From the NCBI GenBank assembly GCA_963836015.1, contig CAWIIF010000004.1:496001-560000 (forward strand): DNA of 64,000 bases, given 5' to 3'. The DNA is from CAWCDJ01 sp963836015 (GTDB taxonomy: Bacteria > Acidobacteriota > Terriglobia > Bryobacterales > Bryobacteraceae). The notes below the pieces were generated by a model, which was not told the origin of the DNA, did no database searches, and was given only the letters and a program-made list of their open reading frames with translations. Both the position numbers and the translations under genes were made by a program. Shown one piece after another: positions 1-8,875 of the stretch (position 1 is its first letter; each line of letters begins with the position of its first letter).

Positions 1-1
1 T

Positions 2-1333
2 CCCACCACCAACTCGCTGGTGATGGCGGGCCTGGGCGCGAATCCCTCCAACCTGGGGATGAAGACGCATTACAACTACTTCGCGCCGCGCATCGGGCTG
101 GCCTACCGGCTGACGGACAAAACGGTGATCCGCGCCGGCTTCGGCACCAGCTACACGCCGTTCCCGGACAACACGTACGCGTACAACTATCCGGTGCGGT
201 CGAATAATTTCTACACCAATGTGGGCAATGGATATGCCACGACGCTTCTGCCGAACGGCGGGCCGGCGACCTTCCAGGCAGGTTTTCCCCTGCCTGTGCC
301 CGTGGCGATCCCCTCGAACGGAATTATCCCGGCGACGGGCTCGCTGCTTAGCCAGAGCTTCGACGTCATCAACCTCGATTTCCGGAATCCATACACCGAG
401 ACCTGGAACCTGGCCGTGCAGCGATCGCTGCCGGGCCACTGGTCGCTGGATATGGCCTACCTGGGCGTTCACGGGGTGGATACGGTAGCCAACTACAACA
501 TGAACTCGCCCATGAGCGTGCTGGGAGGAGGCACCGCTAGCGAACCGTTGAACATTCTCTACGGCAAAACGGCCGGGGCCACGCTGCGCTGGGCGGGATA
601 CTCTTCCAGCTACAACGCATTGCAGGTGAAGTTGGACCGCCGCTTCAGCGATCTGACGGTGACCACGGCCTTCAGCTGGGGCAGAGCCATGACGTTCCAG
701 CAGGGTGACGACGGCGGCCTGATGTGGCTGATCAACCAGCGGCGCAACTACGCCCGTGCCGATTTCGACCGCACCCTGACCTTCACCCAGAGCTATGTCT
801 ACCAGTTGCCGTGGGGCAAGGGACAGCGCTGGCTGAGGAGCGGACCGGCGGCCCACGTACTAGGAAACTGGCAGCTTGCCGGCGTGCTCTCGTTGATGAC
901 CGGCACGCCGTTCAGCATTTCCGCCAGCGGCAGCAGCCTGAATACCCCGGGCGAATCGCAGACTGCCAACCAGGTGAGCGACGTGCAAGTCCTGCACGGG
1001 ATCAACACCGGCAACCAGTGGTTCAGTACGGCCAGCTTCTCGCAACCTACCGGTATCACGTTCGGATCCACCGGGCGCAACATCATGAGCGGGCCGGGGC
1101 TGTTCGGACTGAATCTCTCGCTGTTCAAGAGCTTCCAGTTCACCGAGCGGGCCAAGCTCGAACTGCGCTGCGAAACGTTCAACTTTACCAACACGCCGCA
1201 GTTCAGCAATCCGAGCAGCTCGCTCACCAGCTCGACGTTCGGCTATGTAACGGGGACCATCGGCAGCGGCACAGGCGTCAACGGTACGGGCGGCGGCAGG
1301 GCGGTACAGTTGGGCATCAAAGTAACGTTCTGA
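2..1333 (+). CDS. TonB-dependent receptor, C-terminal part (5' end outside window)
   Basis: The reading frame is open from the first bases of the window, so this is the 3' end of a larger gene. The visible part is a beta-barrel: alternating aromatic strands, the phrase FAPRIGLAYRLTDKTVIRAG, and NPYTETWNLAVQRSLPG, which recur in the other two TonB receptors here. It ends in a C-terminal phenylalanine (GIKVTF), as outer-membrane barrels do. The family (Oar-like receptors with a carboxypeptidase-regulatory domain at the N-terminus) imports large substrates, often glycans, across the outer membrane using TonB energy. The N-terminal signal, regulatory domain and plug are not visible, so the substrate cannot be inferred. 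A hairpin follows the stop codon. Confidence 0.88.
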   Translation, partial: PTTNSLVMAGLGANPSNLGMKTHYNYFAPRIGLAYRLTDKTVIRAGFGTSYTPFPDNTYAYNYPVRSNNFYTNVGNGYATTLLPNGGPATFQAGFPLPVPVAIPSNGIIPATGSLLSQSFDVINLDFRNPYTETWNLAVQRSLPGHWSLDMAYLGVHGVDTVANYNMNSPMSVLGGGTASEPLNILYGKTAGATLRWAGYSSSYNALQVKLDRRFSDLTVTTAFSWGRAMTFQQGDDGGLMWLINQRRNYARADFDRTLTFTQSYVYQLPWGKGQRWLRSGPAAHVLGNWQLAGVLSLMTGTPFSISASGSSLNTPGESQTANQVSDVQVLHGINTGNQWFSTASFSQPTGITFGSTGRNIMSGPGLFGLNLSLFKSFQFTERAKLELRCETFNFTNTPQFSNPSSSLTSSTFGYVTGTIGSGTGVNGTGGGRAVQLGIKVTF

Positions 1334-1348
1334 GCTCTGACGGGACGA

Positions 1349-1381
1349 CCCGTCCGCCGACGAAGGCTGCCGGCGGACGGG
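1349..1381 (+). terminator. GC-rich hairpin after the TonB receptor
   Basis: Perfect 11-bp arms CCCGTCCGCCG (1349-1359) and CGGCGGACGGG (1371-1381) enclose an 11-nt loop, beginning 15 nt after the receptor stop. There is no T tract, so it may be a weak or Rho-assisted terminator or an mRNA 3' stabiliser. Confidence 0.55.
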
Positions 1382-1803
1382 CCGGTCACCCGTAATGGTT
1401 CGTTGGTACTGGCAGTTGGATAAACCAACAAAACGACTCCTCAATCTGACTTATGTATACTTCTGCACAGATATAGCGAGGAGTAACACTCGGTCTGACC
1501 ACGCAACTGTAGCTAAATGCGAGCCAGTCCCTTTGCAACTCATTCCGTCACTGCACTAAGTAGTAGTGTGCCGAATGTGCATAGCAATACGGTTCAGGGT
1601 AACTTGGGAAATCCGCATTGATGACCGTCCTTCAAACTCGTCATAACAATAACCCGCCTACCTGTTTTATTCACACTCTTTGAACAACCGGGATCCGCGA
1701 AGCGCCAGATTTCACGCTCGCAGAAAGTTGTGGAAAAGAGTTCGCCTGCCGAGCTTTGTCGTGGACACGCCGATCCGGTGTCTGTTACAACCTCTACAAT
1801 TCC
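1382..1803. other. Intergenic region, no gene seen
   Basis: About 420 bp that is less GC-rich than its surroundings and has no convincing ORF. It holds a short inverted repeat GTTGG-ATAAA-CCAAC near 1416-1430 and a TATACT hexamer near 1456 that could be a -10 element, without a convincing -35. It presumably contains the promoter of the TPR/ParA operon that starts at 1804. Confidence 0.4.
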
Positions 1804-3990
1804 ATGAGCGCAGTTCGCCAGATTAGCGCCCGGGAAAGCGAGGCCATCTCTTCAGCCGATCCCGAAATGCCAATTGTCACGCCCCCGGCCGGGCGCGACG
1901 ATCCGATTCTGCTTCTCCGCACCGCCATAGCTCGCTTGAAGGCTCCGCACGGAGATCTGCCGGATCAAGCCGAGGTAGCGAATCTGCTCGCGGAAACCCG
2001 GGAGGCACTGGAGCGCATGAAGGTGATCGCGGGCGCGATCAAGGAGTGTGGGGACTTCCTGAAGGAGGTCCGGTTCGATCAGGCTTTTGAGGCTCTGGAT
2101 GCGGGCTTGGCGGCTTATCCGGCCGACCCGATCCTGGTTGCACGGCGCCGCGAAGTGGAGGAGGAGCAGAGCGCAATCCACAGAGACGCCGCGGTGCGAA
2201 CGGCCCTGGACGAGGCGGGATGGCTCCTGGGCCAGGGGCGTACCGATCTTGCCACACAGTTCCTAAGAGAGAAAGTCGCTAAACTGCCCGAACAGCCAGC
2301 GCTCATCTCCCACCTGGAAGAGCTCGAAGCGCTGCTGCCCCGGTGGGAGAGAGAACGTCGTGTTCAGGCAACCCTGGACGGGGCCGCGATGCTGGAAGAA
2401 CTCCGACAGTGGCAGGCGGCTCTGACGATTCTCGAAGAGGCGCTGCACAGCTACCCCGACTCCGAGGAGCTGATCGCAGCTTCCAAGCGGGTTCGGGACC
2501 GCTTGGTGGACGACGTACGGCAGAAGAAACTGGCGCACCGGGTGGAATTGATCGGGCAGAAGATCGCCGCTCAGTCCTGGAGGCAGGCGCTCAGCCTGCT
2601 GGAGGGTACGCAGAAGGACTTTCCCGGCGAACCTGAATTGAGTCTGCTGCGGCGCGAAGTCGATGCCGGCCTGCGACGTTCGGAGTGCGAGGCGCTGGCC
2701 GCAGAGGCGCGCCAGTGTCTGGCGGATGGCGAATTCGAGCAAGCGGAACGCGCTATTCGTGAAGGCCTCGAGTCATTCGGGCCAGAGCCCTCCCTCGAAG
2801 CGCTGCGCCGGCAACTGGAAATCGAAACGAAGTATCGCGAAGAGCTTCGAAAGGCCCAGGTCCTTTTCGGGCAGCGCCGGCTGCGGGAAGCCGAACGCGT
2901 GCTGGAGCAACTAGCCGCTCCCGACCGGCCCGAGGCTCACGCTTTGCTCGATGCCGTGAGGGGCATTTGCGCCGCCACGGAAGAAGAGAAATTCTACGAG
3001 AGCGGCCGCGGAAAAGCCCTCGAACTGATTCAGGGGGAGCATTTCGCCCAGGCGGTGGATCTGCTTCGCAACCTGCTCCTGCTGTTTCCCGGCGACCCGA
3101 TCCTGGAGAGAGACTTAAGGACCGCACAGAGCGGGGTCGAGCGGTGTTCCCAAGAAGTGGCTCCGCCTGCCGGGAGCGGCCATCCGGCGCCCCAGCCCGA
3201 AGTGCAAGCTGGCGCCCTCGAGGAGGTACACCTCGCCGAAGTCCGCCCTTCGCGCATCCGGGGCGCGGCGATCGCCGGGGCCGCGTCGCTGATGTTGGGC
3301 GCCGCTGCCGGCGCGGCGTGGATGATATCGCGCGATGCCGCACCGGTTGCCAGGCCGGCTGCCGCTCAACCGACGGTCCAAGCGCCGCTGTCCGTTGCGC
3401 ATGAAGGCGGCAGTCCGAGTGCAGCGATTCCGATGGAGACGCCGCCGCAACCGGTTGCGACCGCGGCTGGTCCCGGCCAACAGAAGATACGACCGCGGCG
3501 CACGGCACTGGTGCGGCCGTTCATTCCGCCGGAGGCCGTGCGGACGCAGATTCCAGCTCAGCATCCCGTACTGCTCCAGCCGCCCGGAGCGGAAGCCACG
3601 ACGACGGCGGAAACAGCCCCCGGGCTGCCTGGGGGCCTGGCCAGGACTTTCAATGCTCCCGCGCCTCCCCCCGCGGCGCGTGCGCCGATAGCGAAACGGC
3701 CTCCGGCCCCGGGAGGCAGGCTCGAAGCGGCGGAACTCATCGACCGCACGCTGCCCGTGTACCCCGTGCTGGCCCGGGAGCGCGGCATCTCCGGAATCGT
3801 CCGGCTGGAGGCCCTCATAGACGAGCGCGGGGCCGTGACGAGTGTCACCGTGTTGAGAGGCGATCCGGTCCTGACAACGGCCGCACGGAACGCTGTCCTG
3901 AAGTGGAGATACAAACCCGCCAGGCTGAATGGCAGACCGATCGCCACCACCGCGATGATACAGGTCCTCTTTGGAGATCGAAACAAATAA
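1804..3990 (+). CDS. TPR-like repeat protein with one membrane segment and a TonB-like C-terminal domain
   Basis: The 728-residue product has three parts. Residues 1 to about 470 are charged helical repeats of TPR type, rich in A/E/L/R, with recurring phrases such as ALxAYPADP and LLLLFPGDP. Residues about 488-510 are a small-residue hydrophobic segment, probably one transmembrane helix, followed by a long Pro/Ala-rich linker. Residues about 645-728 resemble the TonB C-terminal domain: YPVLARERGISGIVRLEA, then TAARNAVLKWRYKPARLNG. The domain order predicts a cytoplasmic repeat region with the TonB-like domain in the periplasm. I chose ATG 1804; an upstream TTG at 1756 would add 16 residues of unlikely composition. 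The next gene begins one base after the stop. Acidobacteria often fuse such repeats to a Ser/Thr kinase, but no kinase domain is present here. Confidence 0.8.
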   Translation: MSAVRQISARESEAISSADPEMPIVTPPAGRDDPILLLRTAIARLKAPHGDLPDQAEVANLLAETREALERMKVIAGAIKECGDFLKEVRFDQAFEALDAGLAAYPADPILVARRREVEEEQSAIHRDAAVRTALDEAGWLLGQGRTDLATQFLREKVAKLPEQPALISHLEELEALLPRWERERRVQATLDGAAMLEELRQWQAALTILEEALHSYPDSEELIAASKRVRDRLVDDVRQKKLAHRVELIGQKIAAQSWRQALSLLEGTQKDFPGEPELSLLRREVDAGLRRSECEALAAEARQCLADGEFEQAERAIREGLESFGPEPSLEALRRQLEIETKYREELRKAQVLFGQRRLREAERVLEQLAAPDRPEAHALLDAVRGICAATEEEKFYESGRGKALELIQGEHFAQAVDLLRNLLLLFPGDPILERDLRTAQSGVERCSQEVAPPAGSGHPAPQPEVQAGALEEVHLAEVRPSRIRGAAIAGAASLMLGAAAGAAWMISRDAAPVARPAAAQPTVQAPLSVAHEGGSPSAAIPMETPPQPVATAAGPGQQKIRPRRTALVRPFIPPEAVRTQIPAQHPVLLQPPGAEATTTAETAPGLPGGLARTFNAPAPPPAARAPIAKRPPAPGGRLEAAELIDRTLPVYPVLARERGISGIVRLEALIDERGAVTSVTVLRGDPVLTTAARNAVLKWRYKPARLNGRPIATTAMIQVLFGDRNK

Positions 3991-3991
3991 C

Positions 3992-4717
3992 ATGTCCGGT
4001 CATCCTGTAAGCCAGATCACAGGTCAAGTTACGCGATTTCTATTCGGGGCGCGCTATACGCCGTGCGACCCGGCGGTAGTTATCGCGGTTATCAATCTAA
4101 AGGGCGGATGTGGGAAGTCGACGATTGCCGTCAACTTAGCCTGCGAGCTCGCCGGGCAGGCGGATTCCGTTTTGCTTCTGGACAATGACTCGCAGGGGAC
4201 GGCCAGCCACTGGTTGTCGCATGGCCGCCTGCCGGTTCAAGGCGTATTCATGCCCCTGGAGAACGACGAGGACGCCGACCGGCTGGTACGTGCGGTGGCG
4301 GCAAGGAATGAGCGGTACGTGGTGCTCGATGCGCCGGCCCACGTGGGAGCCGCGGCGCAGGCGGCGGGAAAGATCGCCGACCTGGTTCTGGTTCCGGTGA
4401 CGGCCAGCGGCGTGGACCTCGTGGCAACGCAGGCCGTGGTGGATTTGATCCGGCAGGCGCGCGTCCTGCGGTGCGGCGGGGCCCCCAAATGCCTGATTGT
4501 GCCGTCGAAGATCGACCGCCGGACGGATGCCGGAAGGCGGATCGATGAGCAGGTGCGAAGTTTTGGCGAGAACGTAGGGCCGGCGATTCACCAGCGGACC
4601 GCTTTTGTGGACGCGTTTGGAGCGGGCCAGTGGATCGGGGACTATGCTCCCCAGAGCCCCGCTCACTACGACATTACGGCCCTGGCGGTTGCTGTGAAGA
4701 GGAGCCTCCGGATATGA
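3992..4717 (+). CDS. ParA/MinD-family ATPase, no ParB partner nearby
   Basis: The 241-residue product carries the deviant Walker A motif KGGCGKST at residues 37-44, with the extra signature lysine at the first position. It also has a Walker A' (VLLLDNDSQGTASHW) and a Walker B-like YVVLDAPAH. These define the ParA/MinD/Soj class, which binds DNA or membrane as an ATP-dependent dimer and positions plasmids, chromosomes or protein assemblies. No ParB or parS-like array is visible, so this is an orphan ParA, more like those that position protein complexes. ATG 3992 follows the previous stop directly; a TTG at 3971 would overlap the upstream gene. The stop overlaps the start of the next gene (ATGA), so translation is coupled. 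Confidence 0.87.
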   Translation: MSGHPVSQITGQVTRFLFGARYTPCDPAVVIAVINLKGGCGKSTIAVNLACELAGQADSVLLLDNDSQGTASHWLSHGRLPVQGVFMPLENDEDADRLVRAVAARNERYVVLDAPAHVGAAAQAAGKIADLVLVPVTASGVDLVATQAVVDLIRQARVLRCGGAPKCLIVPSKIDRRTDAGRRIDEQVRSFGENVGPAIHQRTAFVDAFGAGQWIGDYAPQSPAHYDITALAVAVKRSLRI

Positions 4718-5178
4718 ATGGCGCAGATTTTGGCGGAAGGGCGACAGCCGGGCCGCGGGCGGCAGGAAGTGTCGTGCACCGGGTCACGAAAAAGGGCGAA
4801 GCCGAGCGGGAGCGGTCCGAAAGATCCGGCGGGCGAACCGGTGAGGCGTCCGACGCGGCTCCGTTTGCCGCACCGTTCGTCACCGGACAGGCTGCTGCAA
4901 TGGACGTGCCGGCGTGGCCGCTGCACGGCGTGGTATGGCTTCAACCGGAACTGGCCCCTTCGGTTCCGGCCTGGAGCGGGCTTGCCATCGAACGCCGCAA
5001 CCGCGTTCCGGCGCCCGGCTTCCTGCAGCCCGATGGCGCGCCACTCGATCGTCCGGATGCTCCAGATACTTTGCTGGACGCGCTCAAGCCGGACGCAAGT
5101 CCAGAGATTCCGCGGAGCGGCCTCGCGCCGCTGGGATGGGACCCGCGGGCCGTATGCAGGCGGGAGGAAAGCGAATGA
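4714..5178 (+). CDS. Hypothetical protein with a basic N-terminus, in the ParA operon
   Basis: The 154-residue protein has no recognisable domain. Residues about 20-50 are strongly charged and mostly basic (VTKKGEAERERSERSGGR); the rest is Pro/Ala-rich with several Trp, probably partly disordered. The start ATG overlaps the ParA stop and its own stop overlaps the next start (both ATGA), so it is translationally coupled on both sides. Known ParA-activating partners (ParB, McdB-like and PomX-like proteins) often use a basic N-terminal peptide to stimulate ATP hydrolysis. By position and composition this is a candidate partner, which is inference only. Confidence 0.65.
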   Translation: MNGADFGGRATAGPRAAGSVVHRVTKKGEAERERSERSGGRTGEASDAAPFAAPFVTGQAAAMDVPAWPLHGVVWLQPELAPSVPAWSGLAIERRNRVPAPGFLQPDGAPLDRPDAPDTLLDALKPDASPEIPRSGLAPLGWDPRAVCRREESE

Positions 5179-6737
5179 GTGCAGGGTTGTCCGAATCGAT
5201 GATGAACGCGGCGTCACTCGCGGTTGCCGGGGAGAAGGACGGCGCTCTTGCGGAACTGTGCCGGGCGCGGGATGCGGGCGCCCGGTCTGCGAAGCTCTAC
5301 GACGCGATCGGCCACCTGCAGTTTGAACTGAGGCACTTCGAGGAGGCCGCGTGCACGTATGAGGAGGCCGGGCGGCTGGATCGCGAGGGCAGCACTGCCC
5401 ACTACAACCGCGGCGTGTGCCTGGAAAAACTGGGCCTCTGGGAGGAGGCGGCCGGAGCGTTTCGGAGGGCGGTCGATTTGGATGGGCGGCGGGCAAGCGC
5501 CTACCTCGGCCTGGGGATTTCCCAACTTCACCTCGGACGGCCTCAAGAGGCCCTGGGAGCCTTCGAGAAATGCCTGGAACGCCAGCCGTTTCGCGAAGCG
5601 GCTCTACGGGGCCGGGCTGTCGCGCTGCACCTGCTTCAGCGGGATCAGGAGGCATTCGAATCCTACCAGATGCTGCTATCCCGGGACGGCCGGTCGGAAG
5701 AGTTGCTGGGCAATGCGATCCTGTTAGCGATCGATCATGCCGATTACGAACTGCTCGAGCTGTATTCCGAACGCCTGCTCGAGATTCAGCCCAAGTCGGT
5801 AGTTGCGCTCGAGGGGGCCGCCCTGGCCGCATTTGCGAAGCGCGACTTCGATGCGGCCGTCCGTCTCTGCACCGCACTGGTCGAAGCACACCCCACCCAC
5901 TTTGCGGGTTGGTTCAACCGCGGCGTGGCGCTCCAGAAAATGGGGCTGTACGACAGAGCGGCGGACGCTTATTCGCGCGCGGCGTCCCTCGATCCGCAAT
6001 CGGTAGAAGCGCTCCTCTGCCTGGCTACGGTGCTGCACGAAACCGGCCGGTGGGAAGCCGCACAGGAGGCCTACGAAAAAACTCTGGCGTTGGTCCCGAA
6101 CCTGAGGACGCCGCTCTGGAACCTGGGGCTGCTGTTCGAAGGGCGGAAGGAATACCGGCGTGCCGAGGCTCTCTATTCCCGGCTGGTGGACCAGCATCCG
6201 GATGCCCAGGATGCGTGGTTCCGGCTCGGCTATGTCCGGTTTCAACTCGGCGATTTCGCATCGTGCATCAAAGCCTTCGAAGCCTGTCTGGCCTTTCCCA
6301 AGAGATGCCCGGAGGCCTCGCTGAATATCGGGATCGCCCAGTGGAAGATGCGCAATATCGAGATGGCCAAGGAGACCTTCCGGCAGTGTCTCAGCGCGGC
6401 GGGGAAATCCTCGGAGGCGTTGCACTGCCTGGCGGCGATCGCGCTGCAGCAGCAGGACTACGATCAGGCCCTGGTGCTTCACAAGCAATTGCTGGAGCTC
6501 GATGAACCGGGAAGCGATTTCCTGTACAACCTGGCGCTGCTGCTGCAGAAGCGCGGGCGCACCGCGGAGGCCGTCCGCTACTACCGGCAGGCGCTGTCGC
6601 TGCGGCCGGGATTTCCGCAGGCGCTGCTGAATCTCGGTCATGCCTTCATGACCTTGGGGAAACATGAAGAGGCACAAGCCGCATGGCAAACCGCTCTGCG
6701 CGGCAACGTGGAGCTGGCGGAACAGTTTCTGGTTTGA
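5175..6737 (+). CDS. Tetratricopeptide repeat protein
   Basis: The 520-residue protein is built of TPR units along nearly its whole length. Repeated 34-residue helical pairs show the TPR consensus, for example HYNRGVCLEKLGLWEEAAGA, GWFNRGVALQKMGLYDRAAD and LWNLGLLFEGRKEYRRAEAL. No signal peptide or membrane segment is seen, so it is probably a cytoplasmic scaffold. ATG 5175 has a strong ribosome site GGGAGGA six bases upstream and overlaps the preceding stop; the frame stays open upstream to 4914 but that part overlaps two genes in other frames. Its place between the ParA-linked proteins suggests it assembles or tethers their complex. Confidence 0.85.
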   Translation: MSAGLSESMMNAASLAVAGEKDGALAELCRARDAGARSAKLYDAIGHLQFELRHFEEAACTYEEAGRLDREGSTAHYNRGVCLEKLGLWEEAAGAFRRAVDLDGRRASAYLGLGISQLHLGRPQEALGAFEKCLERQPFREAALRGRAVALHLLQRDQEAFESYQMLLSRDGRSEELLGNAILLAIDHADYELLELYSERLLEIQPKSVVALEGAALAAFAKRDFDAAVRLCTALVEAHPTHFAGWFNRGVALQKMGLYDRAADAYSRAASLDPQSVEALLCLATVLHETGRWEAAQEAYEKTLALVPNLRTPLWNLGLLFEGRKEYRRAEALYSRLVDQHPDAQDAWFRLGYVRFQLGDFASCIKAFEACLAFPKRCPEASLNIGIAQWKMRNIEMAKETFRQCLSAAGKSSEALHCLAAIALQQQDYDQALVLHKQLLELDEPGSDFLYNLALLLQKRGRTAEAVRYYRQALSLRPGFPQALLNLGHAFMTLGKHEEAQAAWQTALRGNVELAEQFLV

Positions 6738-6752
6738 GGAAACACGGCAACG

Positions 6753-7724
6753 GTGACAGACACCGGAAAGGACGGAAACGTGGGATTAAACGGCACGGAG
6801 ATTACGACTGAGCCAATGCTCGATGAGGAGATACTCCACGTGCAGAAGGGGGACCGGGACCAAGTTTTCGGGCTCCTCGAGAGAACGCCCGCCAGAGGGC
6901 GCGCGCTCGACTCCGGCGGGGGGGATTCGGGACGGGCCGCGGACGACTTCGCGCTCGCACCGCTCGTGGACAAGATCGCCTACGGGATCGCCAGAGGACT
7001 GATCGTGGCGGTGAAAGAGTTGGAGCATCACATTGCCACCGAGACCCGCAAGGTGGGGGATGCGGTGGACCGCCGGCTCGACATGGTCCAGACCAGTCTG
7101 CAGGATCTATCCAGATTCGTCGGGGAGCAGCAGGCCACCAACGCGGCCGTACAGGGCCAGTTACAGCAACTCACGACCAGCCTCCGCGAAGTCGATTCCA
7201 GCCAGACAGCAGGGTTCGAGACGCTGCGCAGTGAAGCGCGGGAGTTGTCCGCGTCGATGTGCCAGCGGATCGACAGCACGGCGGCATCGTTAAAGGACTC
7301 CGATGTCCGGCAGGCGGCGGAACTGGAAGCGTTGCGCTCGGAGACCAGGGCCGTTTCGAGCTCTGAATCTAAACGGATCGATGGCACGGTGGCGGCGCAA
7401 CAGGAATCCGAGGAGCGGCGGGTGGCCGACCTCGCGGCGATGCGAGACGAGACGAAGGCGCTTTCGGAAGCGATCTCGGAACGGATCGACAGCCTCTCGA
7501 GAGAGTTGAGCGTTCAGCAGGAGGACATCGCCGCCCTGAAGATGGCCCTCGGCACTTTCTCTTCGAGGACCGACGCGCTCGTGGAACGGTTGGACCGCCA
7601 GGCCGATGCGGTTCGTTCGATGTACATCGCGTACTCGCAGCGGGAGACGGAGTTGGAGCAGTTGGTGGACGGCCTGGCCCGGTTGAGGGCACAGCCCACG
7701 CCGCTGCCGACGAACGGATTATAG
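6753..7724 (+). CDS. Coiled-coil protein with internal 36-residue repeats
   Basis: The 323-residue product starts at GTG 6753, 15 nt after the TPR gene, with GAGGAAA upstream. Residues 1-70 are polar and probably disordered. From about residue 70 to the end it is almost continuous amphipathic helix rich in E, R, Q, S and L, with no proline until the last ten residues. Residues 155-262 are three tandem 36-residue copies sharing LRxExxxLSxxxxxRID. The pattern resembles filament or scaffold proteins and the coiled-coil region of methyl-accepting proteins, though no chemoreceptor hairpin motif is seen. A bactofilin or PomX-like role with the ParA gene is possible but unproven. Confidence 0.75.
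   Translation: MTDTGKDGNVGLNGTEITTEPMLDEEILHVQKGDRDQVFGLLERTPARGRALDSGGGDSGRAADDFALAPLVDKIAYGIARGLIVAVKELEHHIATETRKVGDAVDRRLDMVQTSLQDLSRFVGEQQATNAAVQGQLQQLTTSLREVDSSQTAGFETLRSEARELSASMCQRIDSTAASLKDSDVRQAAELEALRSETRAVSSSESKRIDGTVAAQQESEERRVADLAAMRDETKALSEAISERIDSLSRELSVQQEDIAALKMALGTFSSRTDALVERLDRQADAVRSMYIAYSQRETELEQLVDGLARLRAQPTPLPTNGL
7215..7538 (+). repeat. Three tandem 36-codon repeats within the coiled-coil gene
   Basis: Copies at 7215-7322, 7323-7430 and 7431-7538 encode units starting FETLRSEAREL, LEALRSETRAV and LAAMRDETKAL. Each has RID 17 residues later (QRID, KRID, ERID). Copy boundaries are inferred from the protein alignment; DNA identity between copies is only moderate, indicating old duplications. 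Confidence 0.75.
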
Positions 7725-7728
7725 ATGG

Positions 7729-7772
7729 CCGGGCGCCGCGCCGCCGCTAGTGAAAACCGGCGTTGCGCCCGG
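7729..7772. terminator. Hairpin between convergent genes
   Basis: Arms CCGGGCGC (7729-7736) and GCGCCCGG (7765-7772) are perfectly complementary, with an inner CGCCG/CGGCG helix. It starts 5 nt after the plus-strand stop. No T tract is present, so termination strength is uncertain. Confidence 0.45.
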
Positions 7773-7848
7773 AATGGTGAACCGGCGGCGCAGACGGATC
7801 GCCGGCGACTCCACGAATCTCCATCAGCGCCCCGGCGTCGGCTCCGTC

Positions 7849-8868
7849 TCAGGGCTGCTTGTCGGGGACTCCCTGGATCCCGCGCCGGACTTGGTCGTCC
7901 ATCTTCTCGATGCGCTGGGTGCTTTCCCAGTGCAGCCGCAATTCCCTCGCGGCGTCTTCGTTGCGGCCAGCCTGGCGGTAGGCCTGCGCCAACTGAAAAT
8001 GCGTCTGCGGGTCCTCGGGTTGGTGTTTTTCGGCGGTGAGAAGCGGAGCAATCGCATCGGTGCCCCGGCCCAGTTTGACCAACATCCGGCCAAGCGCGGC
8101 CCAGGCCTCGGTGAACGCGGCGTCGAGCTTGGTTGCGCCCTCGAAGCGCGCAAGCGCCGCGGCGTCGTTGCCGGCCTGGCGGTCCAACTCGCCCAGGACG
8201 AATTCGCTGCCGGCGTCCTCCGGATTGATCCGTAACTCAGCCTCGAATTCGGCGCGCGCTTCTTCGGGGTGGCCTTCGCCACCGGGACGCGACAACAGCA
8301 GCCGTCCGATGCGGAAGTGGATTCCCACCCGGCGGGGGTCTCGTTCGAGCGCCGCGCGGTACTCGCGCGCGGCCTCTTCCCAACGGCCCTGGGCTTCGAA
8401 CGTCTCGGCGCTCAGTTCGCGCAGTTGCGGCGACGCCGGCGCCGTCCGCATCAGTTCGCGTGAGGCGCGCAGGGAGAGATCGGAGTAGACGTGGGCGGCC
8501 AGGTACAGGACATCGGGGTCGCCCGGAAACTCGCGGTTCAAAGTCCTCAGCGAGCTTACCGCTTCGTCGATGCGCTCCATCTGCATTGCGCATCGGACTG
8601 CGGCAGCCCCTGCCGCCCGACGCTGGTCGCGCCCGGCAATGCGCAGATAGGCCGCGCGCAATCGGGGAAGCGCCTCGGCGCAATGCCCGTTTCCCGCCAG
8701 TGCTATGGCTTGGGCGGCGTCCGGCGGCGCGATCTTCGCCGGCGCCGCGGTTTGGGCTGGGGCCCCGGCCGTCAATGCGAGCGCTACCGCCAGCAGCCGG
8801 CAAATCCGCGCTGTTGAGCCCCCCTCCATAGCAGTTGCGAACCTGGCCTTATTCATTTCTTGAATCAT
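7849..8868 (-). CDS. Exported tetratricopeptide repeat protein
   Basis: The 339-residue protein has an N-terminal hydrophobic segment (ICRLLAVALALTAGAPAQ) that reads as a signal peptide with cleavage near APA-Q, so it is predicted to be periplasmic or surface-located. The rest is a series of TPR helices (CAEALPRLRAAYLRI, FEAQGRWEEAAREYRAALER, AWAALGRMLVKLG). Three in-frame ATGs compete for the start (8868, 8856 and 8829) and none has a strong ribosome site; all keep the signal peptide. It lies downstream of the TonB receptor on the same strand, separated by a good terminator, so it is probably transcribed on its own or by readthrough. Confidence 0.8.
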   Translation of the reverse strand: MIQEMNKARFATAMEGGSTARICRLLAVALALTAGAPAQTAAPAKIAPPDAAQAIALAGNGHCAEALPRLRAAYLRIAGRDQRRAAGAAAVRCAMQMERIDEAVSSLRTLNREFPGDPDVLYLAAHVYSDLSLRASRELMRTAPASPQLRELSAETFEAQGRWEEAAREYRAALERDPRRVGIHFRIGRLLLSRPGGEGHPEEARAEFEAELRINPEDAGSEFVLGELDRQAGNDAAALARFEGATKLDAAFTEAWAALGRMLVKLGRGTDAIAPLLTAEKHQPEDPQTHFQLAQAYRQAGRNEDAARELRLHWESTQRIEKMDDQVRRGIQGVPDKQP

Positions 8869-8875
8869 GTTGACA

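Noticed and set aside
4666..5889. 407-codon minus-strand ORF
   Set aside because: It is antisense to the ParA-linked hypothetical and TPR genes and is Arg/Pro-rich in the way shadow frames are.
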